NCBI RefSeq assembly: GCF_900142475.1
Contig: NZ_FRAY01000005.1
Span: 62,001 to 126,000, forward strand
Length of the DNA: 64,000 nucleotides
From: Fibrobacter sp. UWH4
GTDB lineage: Bacteria > Fibrobacterota > Fibrobacteria > Fibrobacterales > Fibrobacteraceae
Reading direction: 5' to 3'
Numbering within the stretch: the stretch's first letter is position 1; every line of letters begins with the position of its first letter. Positions 34,133 through 42,389 of the stretch are shown piece by piece. Both the position numbers and the translations under genes were made by a program. Below the pieces are notes generated by a model. It was not told the DNA's origin. It worked only from the letters and a program-made list of their open reading frames with translations, and did not search any database.

Positions 34133-34302
34133 TGTCCCAAGTCGTGTCCCAAGTTAATCTTATTTGACGGTTATTTGATAGAAAGGCTCAAAAAAATGAA
34201 AAAATGGCGAAATTTGCATAAAAACGGCACTTTTTTATTTGATGGTTATTTGATAGAAGGCTAAATTCGACCGATTTGTCCCAAGTTGTGTCCCAAGTTA
34301 AA
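34133..34302 (+). repeat. nested direct repeats (A-B-B'-A') before pglZ
   Basis: Unit A is two TGTCCCAAGT decamers 12 bases apart (34133-34157) and recurs at 34277-34302. Unit B, TTTGAYGGTTATTTGATAGA plus a short tail, lies at 34163-34188 and 34238-34262. The 185-base gap holds no gene; the pattern could be a regulatory array or a duplication scar. Confidence 0.7.
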
Positions 34303-34316
34303 TTTAGAGTTTAAAT

Positions 34317-36908
34317 ATGGATATTGAACAGATTGTACAGGAACTGAAGAAGAAGTTCGCCCAGCCTCTGCCGGAATTTTACCGCCGGCGTATTGTTGTG
34401 TGGTACGATGCCGACCGTGAGTTCGAAAATGATGTTGATGGCTTGTCGCTGGATGCTGTCCGCGTAATCAAGCTTACCGGCAGCAACAACTTCGAGGTCA
34501 AGAAGATTATTGCCGTCGATGATACGGAAGGCGATATCCTGCTGTACAATCCGATTACATACGAACGCCCGGATGACAACTGGCTCATGGATGTGGAGCT
34601 TTATAGCGAAGAATTCCGTGCGGACATGGTTTCGATATGGATGGAAGAGCTGCATATCGAAGATTCGCCGAACTTGCGCGAAATCGTCAAGCGTTACCGC
34701 AAGTTCTTTGCTGCCAAGGAACGCCGCGAGCGAGTGTCTAAGCTCAAGGTCAAGCTCAATTCTTCGGGACAGATTATCCTTGCCATTATAGCCGCTTTAG
34801 GCAATATGGATTCCTGCAATGCCAAGAATATCTTCCGAAAGGTCCTGATTGCGGGCCTCGACACCGCGAACAATGCGTTCTATGCGGATTTGGTCAAGCT
34901 TGGTGCGGAAGCTGACTTTGCGCGGATAGCAAATAGTGCGGGCTACGGCGAAACGGAAATGGATTTACGCCATCTGGCGACGCAACTGTTGCTCACTGCG
35001 GCAAGCCACGTTTTGAGGGCCGAAAATATGGCTGGGCTGGAGCAGTATATTTCGGAGGCGCACCAGCAGCTTTGCCACGAGATTGTGACGGAGTGGATGC
35101 ATTCGGATGATGTCGATTCGTTGAAGATTATCGCCGGCGAGATAGAAAAAGATGTTAAGCTTACCGAAGTTCTCCGGAAACTCGATATAAGCGACTTGCT
35201 GCGTGTCGAGTGCCTCCCGTGTGTAAACGAGGTTGTCCTCGGCAAGCTGATGGCCGATATTGCTGACAGCAACATTGATTCTGAACTTATTCGTCGTACG
35301 GTAGAAACCAGGCGGACACTGACTTGGTTTGACGAGTGGGAACCGATGTACGAAGCTCTGTTCCAGGTGGCGAATATGCAGGACTTTTACATGGCGCACT
35401 GTTCGGACGGTTTCCATGTCGTAGAGCCCAAGGCCATCTGGGAGGCCTATACCAGTGAATACTATAAGATGGATGCGTGTTACCGCCAATTCATGGCGAG
35501 TTATGCGAAATATTCCTACAATGCTGAATTGGATGACTTGTTCAAGCGTGTCGCGACACTTGTCGAAAACTTGTACAAGAACTGGTTCCTGGGTGAGCTG
35601 GGGACTAACTGGAGCAATTCTGCGGCGGAACAGCTGCAAAAGCTTGGCTACATTGACGGCATTGAAAGGCAGAGCGATTTTTACGACCGATATGTCTCCC
35701 CGGCAAAGAATCGCGTGTTTGTGATTGTTTCTGATGCGCTCCGTTACGGTGTTGCGACTTCTCTCGAAGAATCCTTGAAAAAAGAGGCTCTGTGCCAAGT
35801 GAAATTGCACAGTATGCAGGCGGTATTCCCGACCATTACCAAGTTCGGTATGGCGGCATTGCTCCCGCATAAAAAGCTTTCTGTAGAACTCAAGGGAAAC
35901 GACAAGACCGAGCGGTTGGTCGTGCTTGCCGACGGCATGGCGACAGATGCCGGGAACAGGGAAGCCGTCTTGAAGGCGACGAACCCGAAGAGCGTAGCTA
36001 TCAAGGCTAGTGAATTCAAGAGCCTAAAGCGCGAAGAATTGACTCCGAGATTAAATGGCATGGATGTCGTGTATATCTATCACGATACCATAGACGAAGC
36101 TGGGCATAAGGGCGATGTCTTTACGGCTTGTGATACTGCGGTCCGCGAAATCATGGACCTGATGAAGCGTGTAATTAACATGTTCCGTGCGCCCAACGTG
36201 TATGTTACGGCGGACCACGGGTTCCTTTATACAAGGGACGCTCTGACAGAAGACGAAAAGGTGGACAAGACCACCGACAGTTCCCAAGATATTGAATATG
36301 GCCGCCGCTATGCCATTATGCAGAAGGGTTCCACGCCGGAATACCTGATGCCGGTGAAATTCCTTTACAACGAGGAAATGGATGCGTTTGCTCCGCGCGA
36401 AAATACACGAATCAAGATGCGTGGCAACGACGGGAATTTTGTCCATGGCGGCATAAGCCTGCAAGAAATGGTCGTGCCGGTGGTGGAATGCTATTTCCTC
36501 CGTGGCGACAACAAGGAACTCTTGCAGAACCGCTCCAAGTACGAAACAAAGCCCGTGACAATAGGATTGCTTTCCACGGGCCGCAAGGTGAGCAACCTTA
36601 TTTTCAATCTGGACTTCTTCCAGGAAACGCTTGTTTCGGATAATCGCGAGAAGGCCGAATACCAAGTGTATTTTACCGATGAAATCGGCAACAAGATTTG
36701 TGAGCCGAGACGCATTATTGCAGACAAGAAGACCGAAGAAGACAAGCAGAAACCGTTCAAGATTAGGTTCAACCTGAAGCAGGGGAAATACAGCAATACG
36801 GATGTTTATTACTTGGTCATTGCTGACGATAGCGGACTGGAAATCAATAAAATTGCATTCCAGATAGACATTCCTTTTGCAACGGACGACTTCAACTTTT
36901 TTGCATAG
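34317..36908 (+). CDS. pglZ: BREX phosphatase-like protein PglZ (type A)
   Basis: Alkaline-phosphatase-superfamily protein of BREX, 863 residues. Metal-site motifs: FVIVSDALRYGVATSLEE (about residue 468) with the first Asp, VVYIYHDTIDEAGHKGD (about residue 585), and VYVTADHGFLYTRD (about residue 630) with Asp-His. The N-terminus shows the type A pattern RRRIVVWYDADREFENDVDG. ATG at 34317, no strong ribosome site. PglZ is required for defence; PglZ proteins are thought to be nucleases or phosphatases. brxL follows after 11 bases. Confidence 0.93.
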   Translation: MDIEQIVQELKKKFAQPLPEFYRRRIVVWYDADREFENDVDGLSLDAVRVIKLTGSNNFEVKKIIAVDDTEGDILLYNPITYERPDDNWLMDVELYSEEFRADMVSIWMEELHIEDSPNLREIVKRYRKFFAAKERRERVSKLKVKLNSSGQIILAIIAALGNMDSCNAKNIFRKVLIAGLDTANNAFYADLVKLGAEADFARIANSAGYGETEMDLRHLATQLLLTAASHVLRAENMAGLEQYISEAHQQLCHEIVTEWMHSDDVDSLKIIAGEIEKDVKLTEVLRKLDISDLLRVECLPCVNEVVLGKLMADIADSNIDSELIRRTVETRRTLTWFDEWEPMYEALFQVANMQDFYMAHCSDGFHVVEPKAIWEAYTSEYYKMDACYRQFMASYAKYSYNAELDDLFKRVATLVENLYKNWFLGELGTNWSNSAAEQLQKLGYIDGIERQSDFYDRYVSPAKNRVFVIVSDALRYGVATSLEESLKKEALCQVKLHSMQAVFPTITKFGMAALLPHKKLSVELKGNDKTERLVVLADGMATDAGNREAVLKATNPKSVAIKASEFKSLKREELTPRLNGMDVVYIYHDTIDEAGHKGDVFTACDTAVREIMDLMKRVINMFRAPNVYVTADHGFLYTRDALTEDEKVDKTTDSSQDIEYGRRYAIMQKGSTPEYLMPVKFLYNEEMDAFAPRENTRIKMRGNDGNFVHGGISLQEMVVPVVECYFLRGDNKELLQNRSKYETKPVTIGLLSTGRKVSNLIFNLDFFQETLVSDNREKAEYQVYFTDEIGNKICEPRRIIADKKTEEDKQKPFKIRFNLKQGKYSNTDVYYLVIADDSGLEINKIAFQIDIPFATDDFNFFA

Positions 36909-36919
36909 CGGGCTGATGT

Positions 36920-38974
36920 ATGGAAAACGAAATGAATGACGAACGTGAAACCATAAAGGCGAAACTCCGCGAGAATTTCGCAGGGAAGATTGTCCGCAAG
37001 GACCTGACAAAAAAAATAAAGGAAGGTGCGAACGTCCCGGTTTACGTGCTGGAATTTCTTCTGGGCCAGTACTGCAGTTCCGATGACGAATCGGTGATTG
37101 AACAGGGCGTGCAGCAGGTCAAGAAAATCCTCTCCGATAATTTTGTTCGTCCCGACGAATCGCAGAAGATTCTTTCCCTTCTCCGTACAAAAGGGTCCTA
37201 CACCGTCATCGACAAGATTTCTGTCGCGTTGAATACTCGTGATGACCGCTACCATTCCGAATTTTCGAACCTCGGGTTGCGCGACATCATAATGCCGGAT
37301 GAATACCCGCAAAAGTATGATCGCTTACTTTGCGGCGGTATTTGGTGTATTGTTCAGTTGGAATATGAATTTATTGAAGAAGAGCGTGGCGAATCTCCCA
37401 TTCATGTCCGTAAACTGACGCCTATCCAGATGCCGAGCGTCGATATCGGCGAACTCAAGAATGGCCGCAAGGCGTTTACCAAGGAAGAGTGGATAGACGT
37501 AATGCTCCGTTCTACCGGAATGGAACCCGATTCATTGAAACCGCGTGAAAAGTGGCTCCTGATGGCGCGAATGATTCCGCTTGTCGAAAACAACTACAAC
37601 CTTTGCGAATTGGGCCCGCGAAGTACAGGCAAGAGCCATATCTACAAGGAAATTTCGCCGAACAGTATTCTTGTTTCTGGCGGCCAGACGACTGTCGCAA
37701 ATTTGTTCTACAACATGGGCCGAAAGACGGTAGGGCTTGTCGGCTTGTGGGATTGCGTCGCCTTTGATGAAGTTGCTGGAATCAACTTCAAGGATAAAGA
37801 CGGCGTCCAGATAATGAAGGACTACATGGCATCGGGTTCTTTCGCTCGCGGCAAGGAAGAAAAGGCCGCGAGTGCGTCCATGGTTTTTGTGGGGAATATC
37901 AACCAGAGTGTAGATGTCTTGCTCAAAACTTCTAGCTTGTTTGATCCGTTCCCGCCCGAGATGGGAACGGATACGGCGTTCCTCGACAGAATCCATTGCT
38001 ATATTCCCGGCTGGGAAATCCCGAAGTTCCGTCCTGAGCATTTTACGGGCGATTACGGCTTTATTACCGATTACCTCGCAGCATTTGTGCGAGAATTGCG
38101 CAAGGAACAATACAGCGATGCGTTAGACCGTTATTTCCATCTAGGCAAAAATCTGAACCAGCGCGATACTATCGCCGTCCGCAGAACCGTGGATGGGTTA
38201 ATCAAGCTAGTTTATCCGAACGGCGAATTCGAAAAAAGCGATGTCGAAGAAATCCTCAAGTTTGCCTTGGAAATGCGCAGGCGCGTCAAGGAACAACTCA
38301 AGAAATTGGGCGGCATGGAATTCTATGACGTGAATTTCTCGTACATCGACAACGAAACATTTGAAGAGCATTACGTCTCAGTCCCGGAACAGGGCGGAGG
38401 CAAACTCATTCCCGATGGCGTATGCAGCCCAGGGCAGGTCTATACCATAAGCCAAGGAAAGTCTGGAATGATTGGCGTTTTCCGCCTGGAAAGCCAAATG
38501 CTTCCCGGCAATGGCAAATTCGACCGCACAGGACTTGGAAGCGATCGCGATGCCAAGGAATCGTCGGCAGCGGCTTTCAATTTCTTAAAGGCCAACGGGA
38601 ATCGAATAAGCGGTTCCATCAGCACGACAACCAAGGACTACATTATCAACTATCAGGATTTGCAGGGTATCGGCATGACGGCTACTTTGGCTCTGTCGTC
38701 ATTGGTTGCGCTCTGCTCTATTGCACTGGATAAGCCGACTTTGGGCTCGCTCGCCGTGCTTGGTGATATCAGCATGAGCGGCACGCTGATGAAAGTTGAA
38801 AACTTGGCGAACGCCTTGCAGGTATGCCTCGATAGCGGAGCAAAGAAAGTGTTGCTGCCCATTACATCTGCACCCGACTTGGGAAGCGTGCCGTCTGAAC
38901 TCATCGGAAGTTTCAACCTCATTTTCTACAACTCCGCCGAAGATGCCGTGTTTAAGGCTCTGGGCGTGGAGTGA
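36920..38974 (+). CDS. brxL: BREX Lon-like AAA protein BrxL
   Basis: AAA+ protein of 684 residues with a C-terminal Lon-related domain. Walker A is GPRSTGKSHIYKE (about residue 233), Walker B-like VAFDEVAGINF (about residue 279). The Lon-like part has QGIGMTATLALSSLVAL and GDISMSGTLMKVENLANAL. Where active Lon has PSAG (catalytic Ser) this protein has LQG, and where Lon has the catalytic Lys of GGLKEK it has ENLANA, so peptidase activity is unlikely. Published work describes BrxL as a DNA-binding ring rather than a protease, which fits. It is the last core gene of the BREX operon. Confidence 0.93.
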   Translation: MENEMNDERETIKAKLRENFAGKIVRKDLTKKIKEGANVPVYVLEFLLGQYCSSDDESVIEQGVQQVKKILSDNFVRPDESQKILSLLRTKGSYTVIDKISVALNTRDDRYHSEFSNLGLRDIIMPDEYPQKYDRLLCGGIWCIVQLEYEFIEEERGESPIHVRKLTPIQMPSVDIGELKNGRKAFTKEEWIDVMLRSTGMEPDSLKPREKWLLMARMIPLVENNYNLCELGPRSTGKSHIYKEISPNSILVSGGQTTVANLFYNMGRKTVGLVGLWDCVAFDEVAGINFKDKDGVQIMKDYMASGSFARGKEEKAASASMVFVGNINQSVDVLLKTSSLFDPFPPEMGTDTAFLDRIHCYIPGWEIPKFRPEHFTGDYGFITDYLAAFVRELRKEQYSDALDRYFHLGKNLNQRDTIAVRRTVDGLIKLVYPNGEFEKSDVEEILKFALEMRRRVKEQLKKLGGMEFYDVNFSYIDNETFEEHYVSVPEQGGGKLIPDGVCSPGQVYTISQGKSGMIGVFRLESQMLPGNGKFDRTGLGSDRDAKESSAAAFNFLKANGNRISGSISTTTKDYIINYQDLQGIGMTATLALSSLVALCSIALDKPTLGSLAVLGDISMSGTLMKVENLANALQVCLDSGAKKVLLPITSAPDLGSVPSELIGSFNLIFYNSAEDAVFKALGVE

Positions 38975-39067
38975 AAAGTTATTCTTTTCTTACTTTGTAG
39001 CAAATGCAGGTAAAATAAGTTATTTTACCTGCGTTATTGTATATGAATTAGAAAAAAGGAATGGAAA

Positions 39068-40192
39068 ATGTCTATAGAAGAGTTTGTTAAACTGAGAGAA
39101 GCCGAAGCAGCAATTCACCGAGTAAAGCCCTGCAATGAAAAATGGGAATTTTATTATGATGAAACAGGGAATTGTCGGAAGTTTCGTCTAAAAGAAGGTG
39201 GAAATTTCAATAATCGCGAGGCACTGAGTCATTATTTTATTTTAGGTGGGCTGGTATTTGATTCTAAAGATGATGCGTTGAACTGTAATCCACAAGCTTT
39301 GATAAGTTCTTTGGGGTTGCAAGCGAATGTCGCAGAACTGAAGTCACATCATCTTTGCCCGACGGATTGGGATTTTGAACATTTTATTAGGCAAGATAAA
39401 GTCACGAAGATTATTCGGTGGATTTGCAACTCAAAAGCGAACATACAGTATTCTATAGAGAATAATTTGTATTTTGCTCTTGTTGATATTGTTGATTCTC
39501 TGAATAAACCAGAAATGGGCGAAACGCTTTTCTCTTTAAAAGATGCTTTATATAGAGCCGCGAACGCGCACTTAGATGATTTTGCTTTATTTTTATCAAA
39601 TTATGGATTCCCTGATATAGTTCAGACGGAGGATTTTTGGCTAGATTTGACTTATACTCTTGATGATATAGCGCGGGAAGATAACACTTTTGGAGATGAT
39701 TCTTGGTTCAGCATTTTAAGGAATATGGTAAAAGACAATGCGAGACATCCCGCACAGCAAGAAAATATTCTCATTACGGACAATAAAAAATTTGAATTGC
39801 AAGACACGTATGTTCCTTTCTATATGAGACCTTGTTATACATTTCTTTATGCACATCACAATTTTGATGAAGAAAAACAAATTATTCCGCAGATGTCTGG
39901 ACTTGCTTTAGATAATTATTGCTTCGTCGATTCTGTAAATGAGCCTTTAATTCAAATTTCGGATTGCTTCGTTTCGATTTTGTCCAAAATTCTATTTTTC
40001 TTTGATTCAAAAACTCTAAATGAGATTGAAGAATACTCAAAAAATATGGATGCAACTTCGAAGCAAAATTTCAAAACGATGTATTCATTAATTGTTCGAG
40101 CAGACGCAAAGCATAAGTTTCTAATTCATAATGTAAATGCAATTTCGGTTCTTGCCGACCATGAAAAGAAATGGAATATTGTGGTAAGTTAA
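39068..40192 (+). CDS. DUF3800-like protein downstream of BREX
   Basis: The N-terminus contains WEFYYDETGNCRKFRL and HYFILGGLVFD, the start pattern of DUF3800, a family with a predicted RNase H-like fold often found in defence and mobile regions. Later SDCFVSILSKIL and the C-terminal Asp-containing helix fit this family less clearly. 374 residues, AT-rich, no signal peptide. ATG at 39068 has AAAAGGA about seven bases upstream; an ATG at 39061 is out of frame. A 93-base gap separates it from brxL, including a short inverted repeat (AAAATAAGTTATTTT, 39012-39026), so it may be transcribed separately. Confidence 0.65.
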   Translation: MSIEEFVKLREAEAAIHRVKPCNEKWEFYYDETGNCRKFRLKEGGNFNNREALSHYFILGGLVFDSKDDALNCNPQALISSLGLQANVAELKSHHLCPTDWDFEHFIRQDKVTKIIRWICNSKANIQYSIENNLYFALVDIVDSLNKPEMGETLFSLKDALYRAANAHLDDFALFLSNYGFPDIVQTEDFWLDLTYTLDDIAREDNTFGDDSWFSILRNMVKDNARHPAQQENILITDNKKFELQDTYVPFYMRPCYTFLYAHHNFDEEKQIIPQMSGLALDNYCFVDSVNEPLIQISDCFVSILSKILFFFDSKTLNEIEEYSKNMDATSKQNFKTMYSLIVRADAKHKFLIHNVNAISVLADHEKKWNIVVS

Positions 40193-40200
40193 GCGAATTT

Positions 40201-40216
40201 AATGTAAGATTACATT
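40201..40216. promoter_or_regulatory. perfect palindrome directly before the ATG of the ExoX_C-like gene
   Basis: AATGTAA-GA-TTACATT, 7-base arms, ending one base before ATG at 40217. It could be an operator or a start-blocking hairpin; the gene has no visible Shine-Dalgarno. Confidence 0.45.
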
Positions 40217-40897
40217 ATGGATAAATCCAAGTTCATAAAAACCATCAACCAAAAAGGGTTGCGCAATAGCCTAATCTCTATCTATTACAACATAGGTCGT
40301 GCGTTGCCGTTCCGTGCGCAGCGCTTCCCTGATGGTCGTGTTTCTGATTGGTACCGTTCACAGTTTGTAGAAGTTTACCATGTAAAACCCAGTGGTAAAG
40401 GTGGGAAATACGGTCATGCCTATGGATTCTACTACAGAAATGGAGAAAGGGCTGATGCTACGGAAAATAATCCCGAGCAAAGTTGGTGCAAAATGAGTGA
40501 TACCGAGCCGCAGGGGATTCCGTGTGCTGCTTGTGGTTCATGGGTGCTTCTAGACATTCTGGGAGAAGCGACGGCGGAGCCGACAAAAATTTATGGTGTA
40601 AACGATGTCTTGGAGGTCGGCAAGCATAAGGGAAAAACTTTGGCCGAAGTTATCCGCTCTGATTGGGGGTGGGTAAAATGGGCTAAAGAAAATGCGGAGC
40701 ATATCTTTTTTGATATGGATGAAGTGATGGAGGAAAGGAATAAAAGCATTAAGCCCCTTCATCCAGAAGATGTGTTGACCTATGGAAAATATAAAGGGCA
40801 AAACATCAAAGAAATCGCAGAGATTGACATGAACTATCTAAGATGGCTTTCTGCGAATAATGATGATTTTGTCTTTGATTTTAAGGAATTGTCGTAA
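40217..40897 (+). CDS. protein with two ExoX_C/DUF3820-like repeats
   Basis: 226 residues. The C-terminal half has two similar segments, NDVLEVGKHKGKTLAEVI and EDVLTYGKYKGQNIKEIA, each followed by a Trp-rich helix (WVKWAKENAEHIFF; YLRWLSANNDDFVF). This (F/Y)GKYKGxxxxEI pattern is that of the exodeoxyribonuclease X C-terminal / DUF3820 module. The N-terminal half is not recognised; it has CKMSDTE ... CAACGSW, a possible zinc site. No nuclease domain is present. It follows the DUF3800 gene by 24 bases and ends the transfer-like block. Confidence 0.6.
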   Translation: MDKSKFIKTINQKGLRNSLISIYYNIGRALPFRAQRFPDGRVSDWYRSQFVEVYHVKPSGKGGKYGHAYGFYYRNGERADATENNPEQSWCKMSDTEPQGIPCAACGSWVLLDILGEATAEPTKIYGVNDVLEVGKHKGKTLAEVIRSDWGWVKWAKENAEHIFFDMDEVMEERNKSIKPLHPEDVLTYGKYKGQNIKEIAEIDMNYLRWLSANNDDFVFDFKELS

Positions 40898-40920
40898 TAC
40901 ATTTTGATGCTCAATTCCGC

Positions 40921-40981
40921 GTTAGGCCTCCAGCCACTTGGCAACTTGTTGTTTAGTGCGCATGGCCACCAAGGTGGGGAA
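40921..40981 (+). repeat. second, diverged copy of the two-hairpin element
   Basis: TTAGGCCTCCAGCCACTTGG and what follows align with the element in the broken small membrane gene, on the opposite strand. Inner stems are CAAC/GTTG flanked by CACT/AGTG, then CCACC/GGTGG. With the copy at 22443-22504 it brackets the BREX block as an inverted pair. Confidence 0.5.
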
Positions 40982-41000
40982 CGCCCCCAAAAAGGCGATA

Positions 41001-41261
41001 TTAAACGGTTGGTTTAAAATTGTCCACTAAGGCAGGACCTCGCACCTTTTGAGTCTGTCCACTAAGGCAGGACCACTCGCCTTTTGTTTCTGTCCACTGA
41101 GGCAGGACCACGCACTTGTTGCCGATATCTCGACAATAACCAAGATACATTAATTTCCTGAGAAAGTCAATATCGTGTTGCCAGGCCATAGCCTGAATAT
41201 ACATCAAACGGCAAAATCCCGCAATAGGGGTGACTTTCCAACGTATCAATTCTTTTTTCAT
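41001..41261 (-). CDS. unknown small protein, 86 aa, C-terminus runs through repeats
   Basis: I do not recognise this protein. ATG at 41261 has GGAG five bases upstream, a good start signal. The first 50 residues (MKKELIRWKVTPIAGFCRLM) look like a normal protein, but the last 35 are coded by the 35-base tandem repeats, which shift frame between copies and are unlikely to be selected as protein. It may be the 5' part of a gene truncated by the repeat array. Confidence 0.35.
   Translation of the reverse strand: MKKELIRWKVTPIAGFCRLMYIQAMAWQHDIDFLRKLMYLGYCRDIGNKCVVLPQWTETKGEWSCLSGQTQKVRGPALVDNFKPTV
41021..41109 (+). repeat. 35-bp tandem repeat, three copies
   Basis: TGTCCACTAAGGCAGGACC at 41021, 41056 and 41091, exactly 35 bases apart, the third with one mismatch. 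Each unit has GTCC ... GGAC ends. The 16-base stretches between are themselves similar, so this is a direct tandem repeat. Confidence 0.8.
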
Positions 41262-41307
41262 ATCAACTCCATCTGCTTACTGGCGAAAAACAGAAAATTA
41301 TCAAATC

Positions 41308-41322
41308 TGTCATTTTATGACA
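41308..41322. promoter_or_regulatory. palindrome TGTCA-N5-TGACA upstream of the HNH-like gene
   Basis: Extends to CTGTCA/TGACAG. It overlaps the expected -33 region of a TACATTTC box (41335-41342), consistent with an operator. Same geometry as the sites before BREX. Confidence 0.5.
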
Positions 41323-41373
41323 GTTGGATGAATGTACATTTCCTGTATAGGCCCAAAAACACAGGAGGTCCCT

Positions 41374-42177
41374 ATGAGCGTTGTCATTTTGAGATGGAAT
41401 CCTGAAATTTCAAGCTATGGCATGAACCGTTTCAAAAATGCCATAGAAGAAGCTCGGAATACGCAAAATTATATGCTGAACTGGAGTGTGTGGGAGCACG
41501 AAAAGGTTCACTGCGGGGACCGCTTCTTTATGCTCCGTGTCGGCAAGGGGAAAACCGGCGTGGTCATGAGCGGAAGAATCGTGTCCGACCCTTATCATGA
41601 CGAAGACTGGTCTGGCAAGGGCCGGATGACTTATTATGTGAATATCCAGCCTGATTTCCTGGTGGATACGGAGTGTGGCGCGCATCTCAGCATTCGGGAT
41701 CTCGAAAAGGCGTTCCCTCGATATGTATGGAAAGAGGGCCATTCGGGGATGGTGCTGAACGACTCTCTCGGGACAAAACTGGAATGGCTGTGGGTCAATT
41801 TTCTCTATAACGCTTTTTCGGCCTCTGCGAAAAAGAATTTTGCTTCTAATTTGTGTGAAACAAATACGGAAAGTGTCCCTAAAACATATCATTACAGCAT
41901 GATAGTGCCTCTTCAACTGGATCTTGTGAAGAAAAGGGGTGCTGCGTGTGAGATCTGCGGCTATGATTACGAAAAGGTTTTTGATTTGGCGTTCCTAAAT
42001 TACGGTGGTGTCCAGAACATCTATTACTTTTTCCCGAGCAAGCGCCCGGTAAAAAATGTTCGTCAGAACTTCCACTGCATTTGTGCCAACTGCAGAAACA
42101 TATACAACGACCTCCGCAACGACACAAACGGCGGGGAATTGCTACCCTTTGAAAGCTTGGCTAAATTGAAACGGTAA
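41374..42177 (+). CDS. McrA-like protein with degenerate HNH domain
   Basis: 267 residues from ATG 41374, chosen because AGGAGG lies 41363-41368. The N-terminal 150 residues (VVILRWNPEISSYGMNRF, then HCGDRFFMLRVGKGKTGVVM) match the DNA-sensing N-terminal domain found in many HNH restriction proteins. The C-terminus is an HNH-type zinc finger by its cysteines (ACEICGYDYEKVF and CICANCRNIYNDL), but the usual HH before the second Cys pair is replaced (IYYFFPSKRP) and the last His is Arg (ANCRN). It is therefore probably not a nuclease; a DNA-binding or regulatory role is possible. Confidence 0.7.
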   Translation: MSVVILRWNPEISSYGMNRFKNAIEEARNTQNYMLNWSVWEHEKVHCGDRFFMLRVGKGKTGVVMSGRIVSDPYHDEDWSGKGRMTYYVNIQPDFLVDTECGAHLSIRDLEKAFPRYVWKEGHSGMVLNDSLGTKLEWLWVNFLYNAFSASAKKNFASNLCETNTESVPKTYHYSMIVPLQLDLVKKRGAACEICGYDYEKVFDLAFLNYGGVQNIYYFFPSKRPVKNVRQNFHCICANCRNIYNDLRNDTNGGELLPFESLAKLKR

Positions 42178-42330
42178 AATATCATCCTTACAAAAATGTA
42201 AACAGATGGTGTCGTAATATGATAATCTGGGGCTTGGAACAATAGTTTGGCCTTTTCTGATTGTTTTTTAGGAAATCTTATACGGGGTGTATTTTTGTGT
42301 GTGCCGGATGACGCGGTACAGGCCTTTAAC

Positions 42331-42338
42331 TATATTTT
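42331..42338 (+). promoter_or_regulatory. promoter box of the decarboxylase operon
   Basis: TATATTTT, 52 bases before the ATG at 42390, fits the TAnnTTTn box; no clear -33 element. Confidence 0.4.
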
Positions 42339-42389
42339 CCCCGCTGATTTTTACAAAACAGAAACCCAAAAGAATGGATTGAATCCAAT

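Noticed and set aside
41021..41109. Possible CRISPR array
   Set aside because: Only three repeats, 16-base intervals that resemble each other, and no cas genes. It is a simple tandem repeat.
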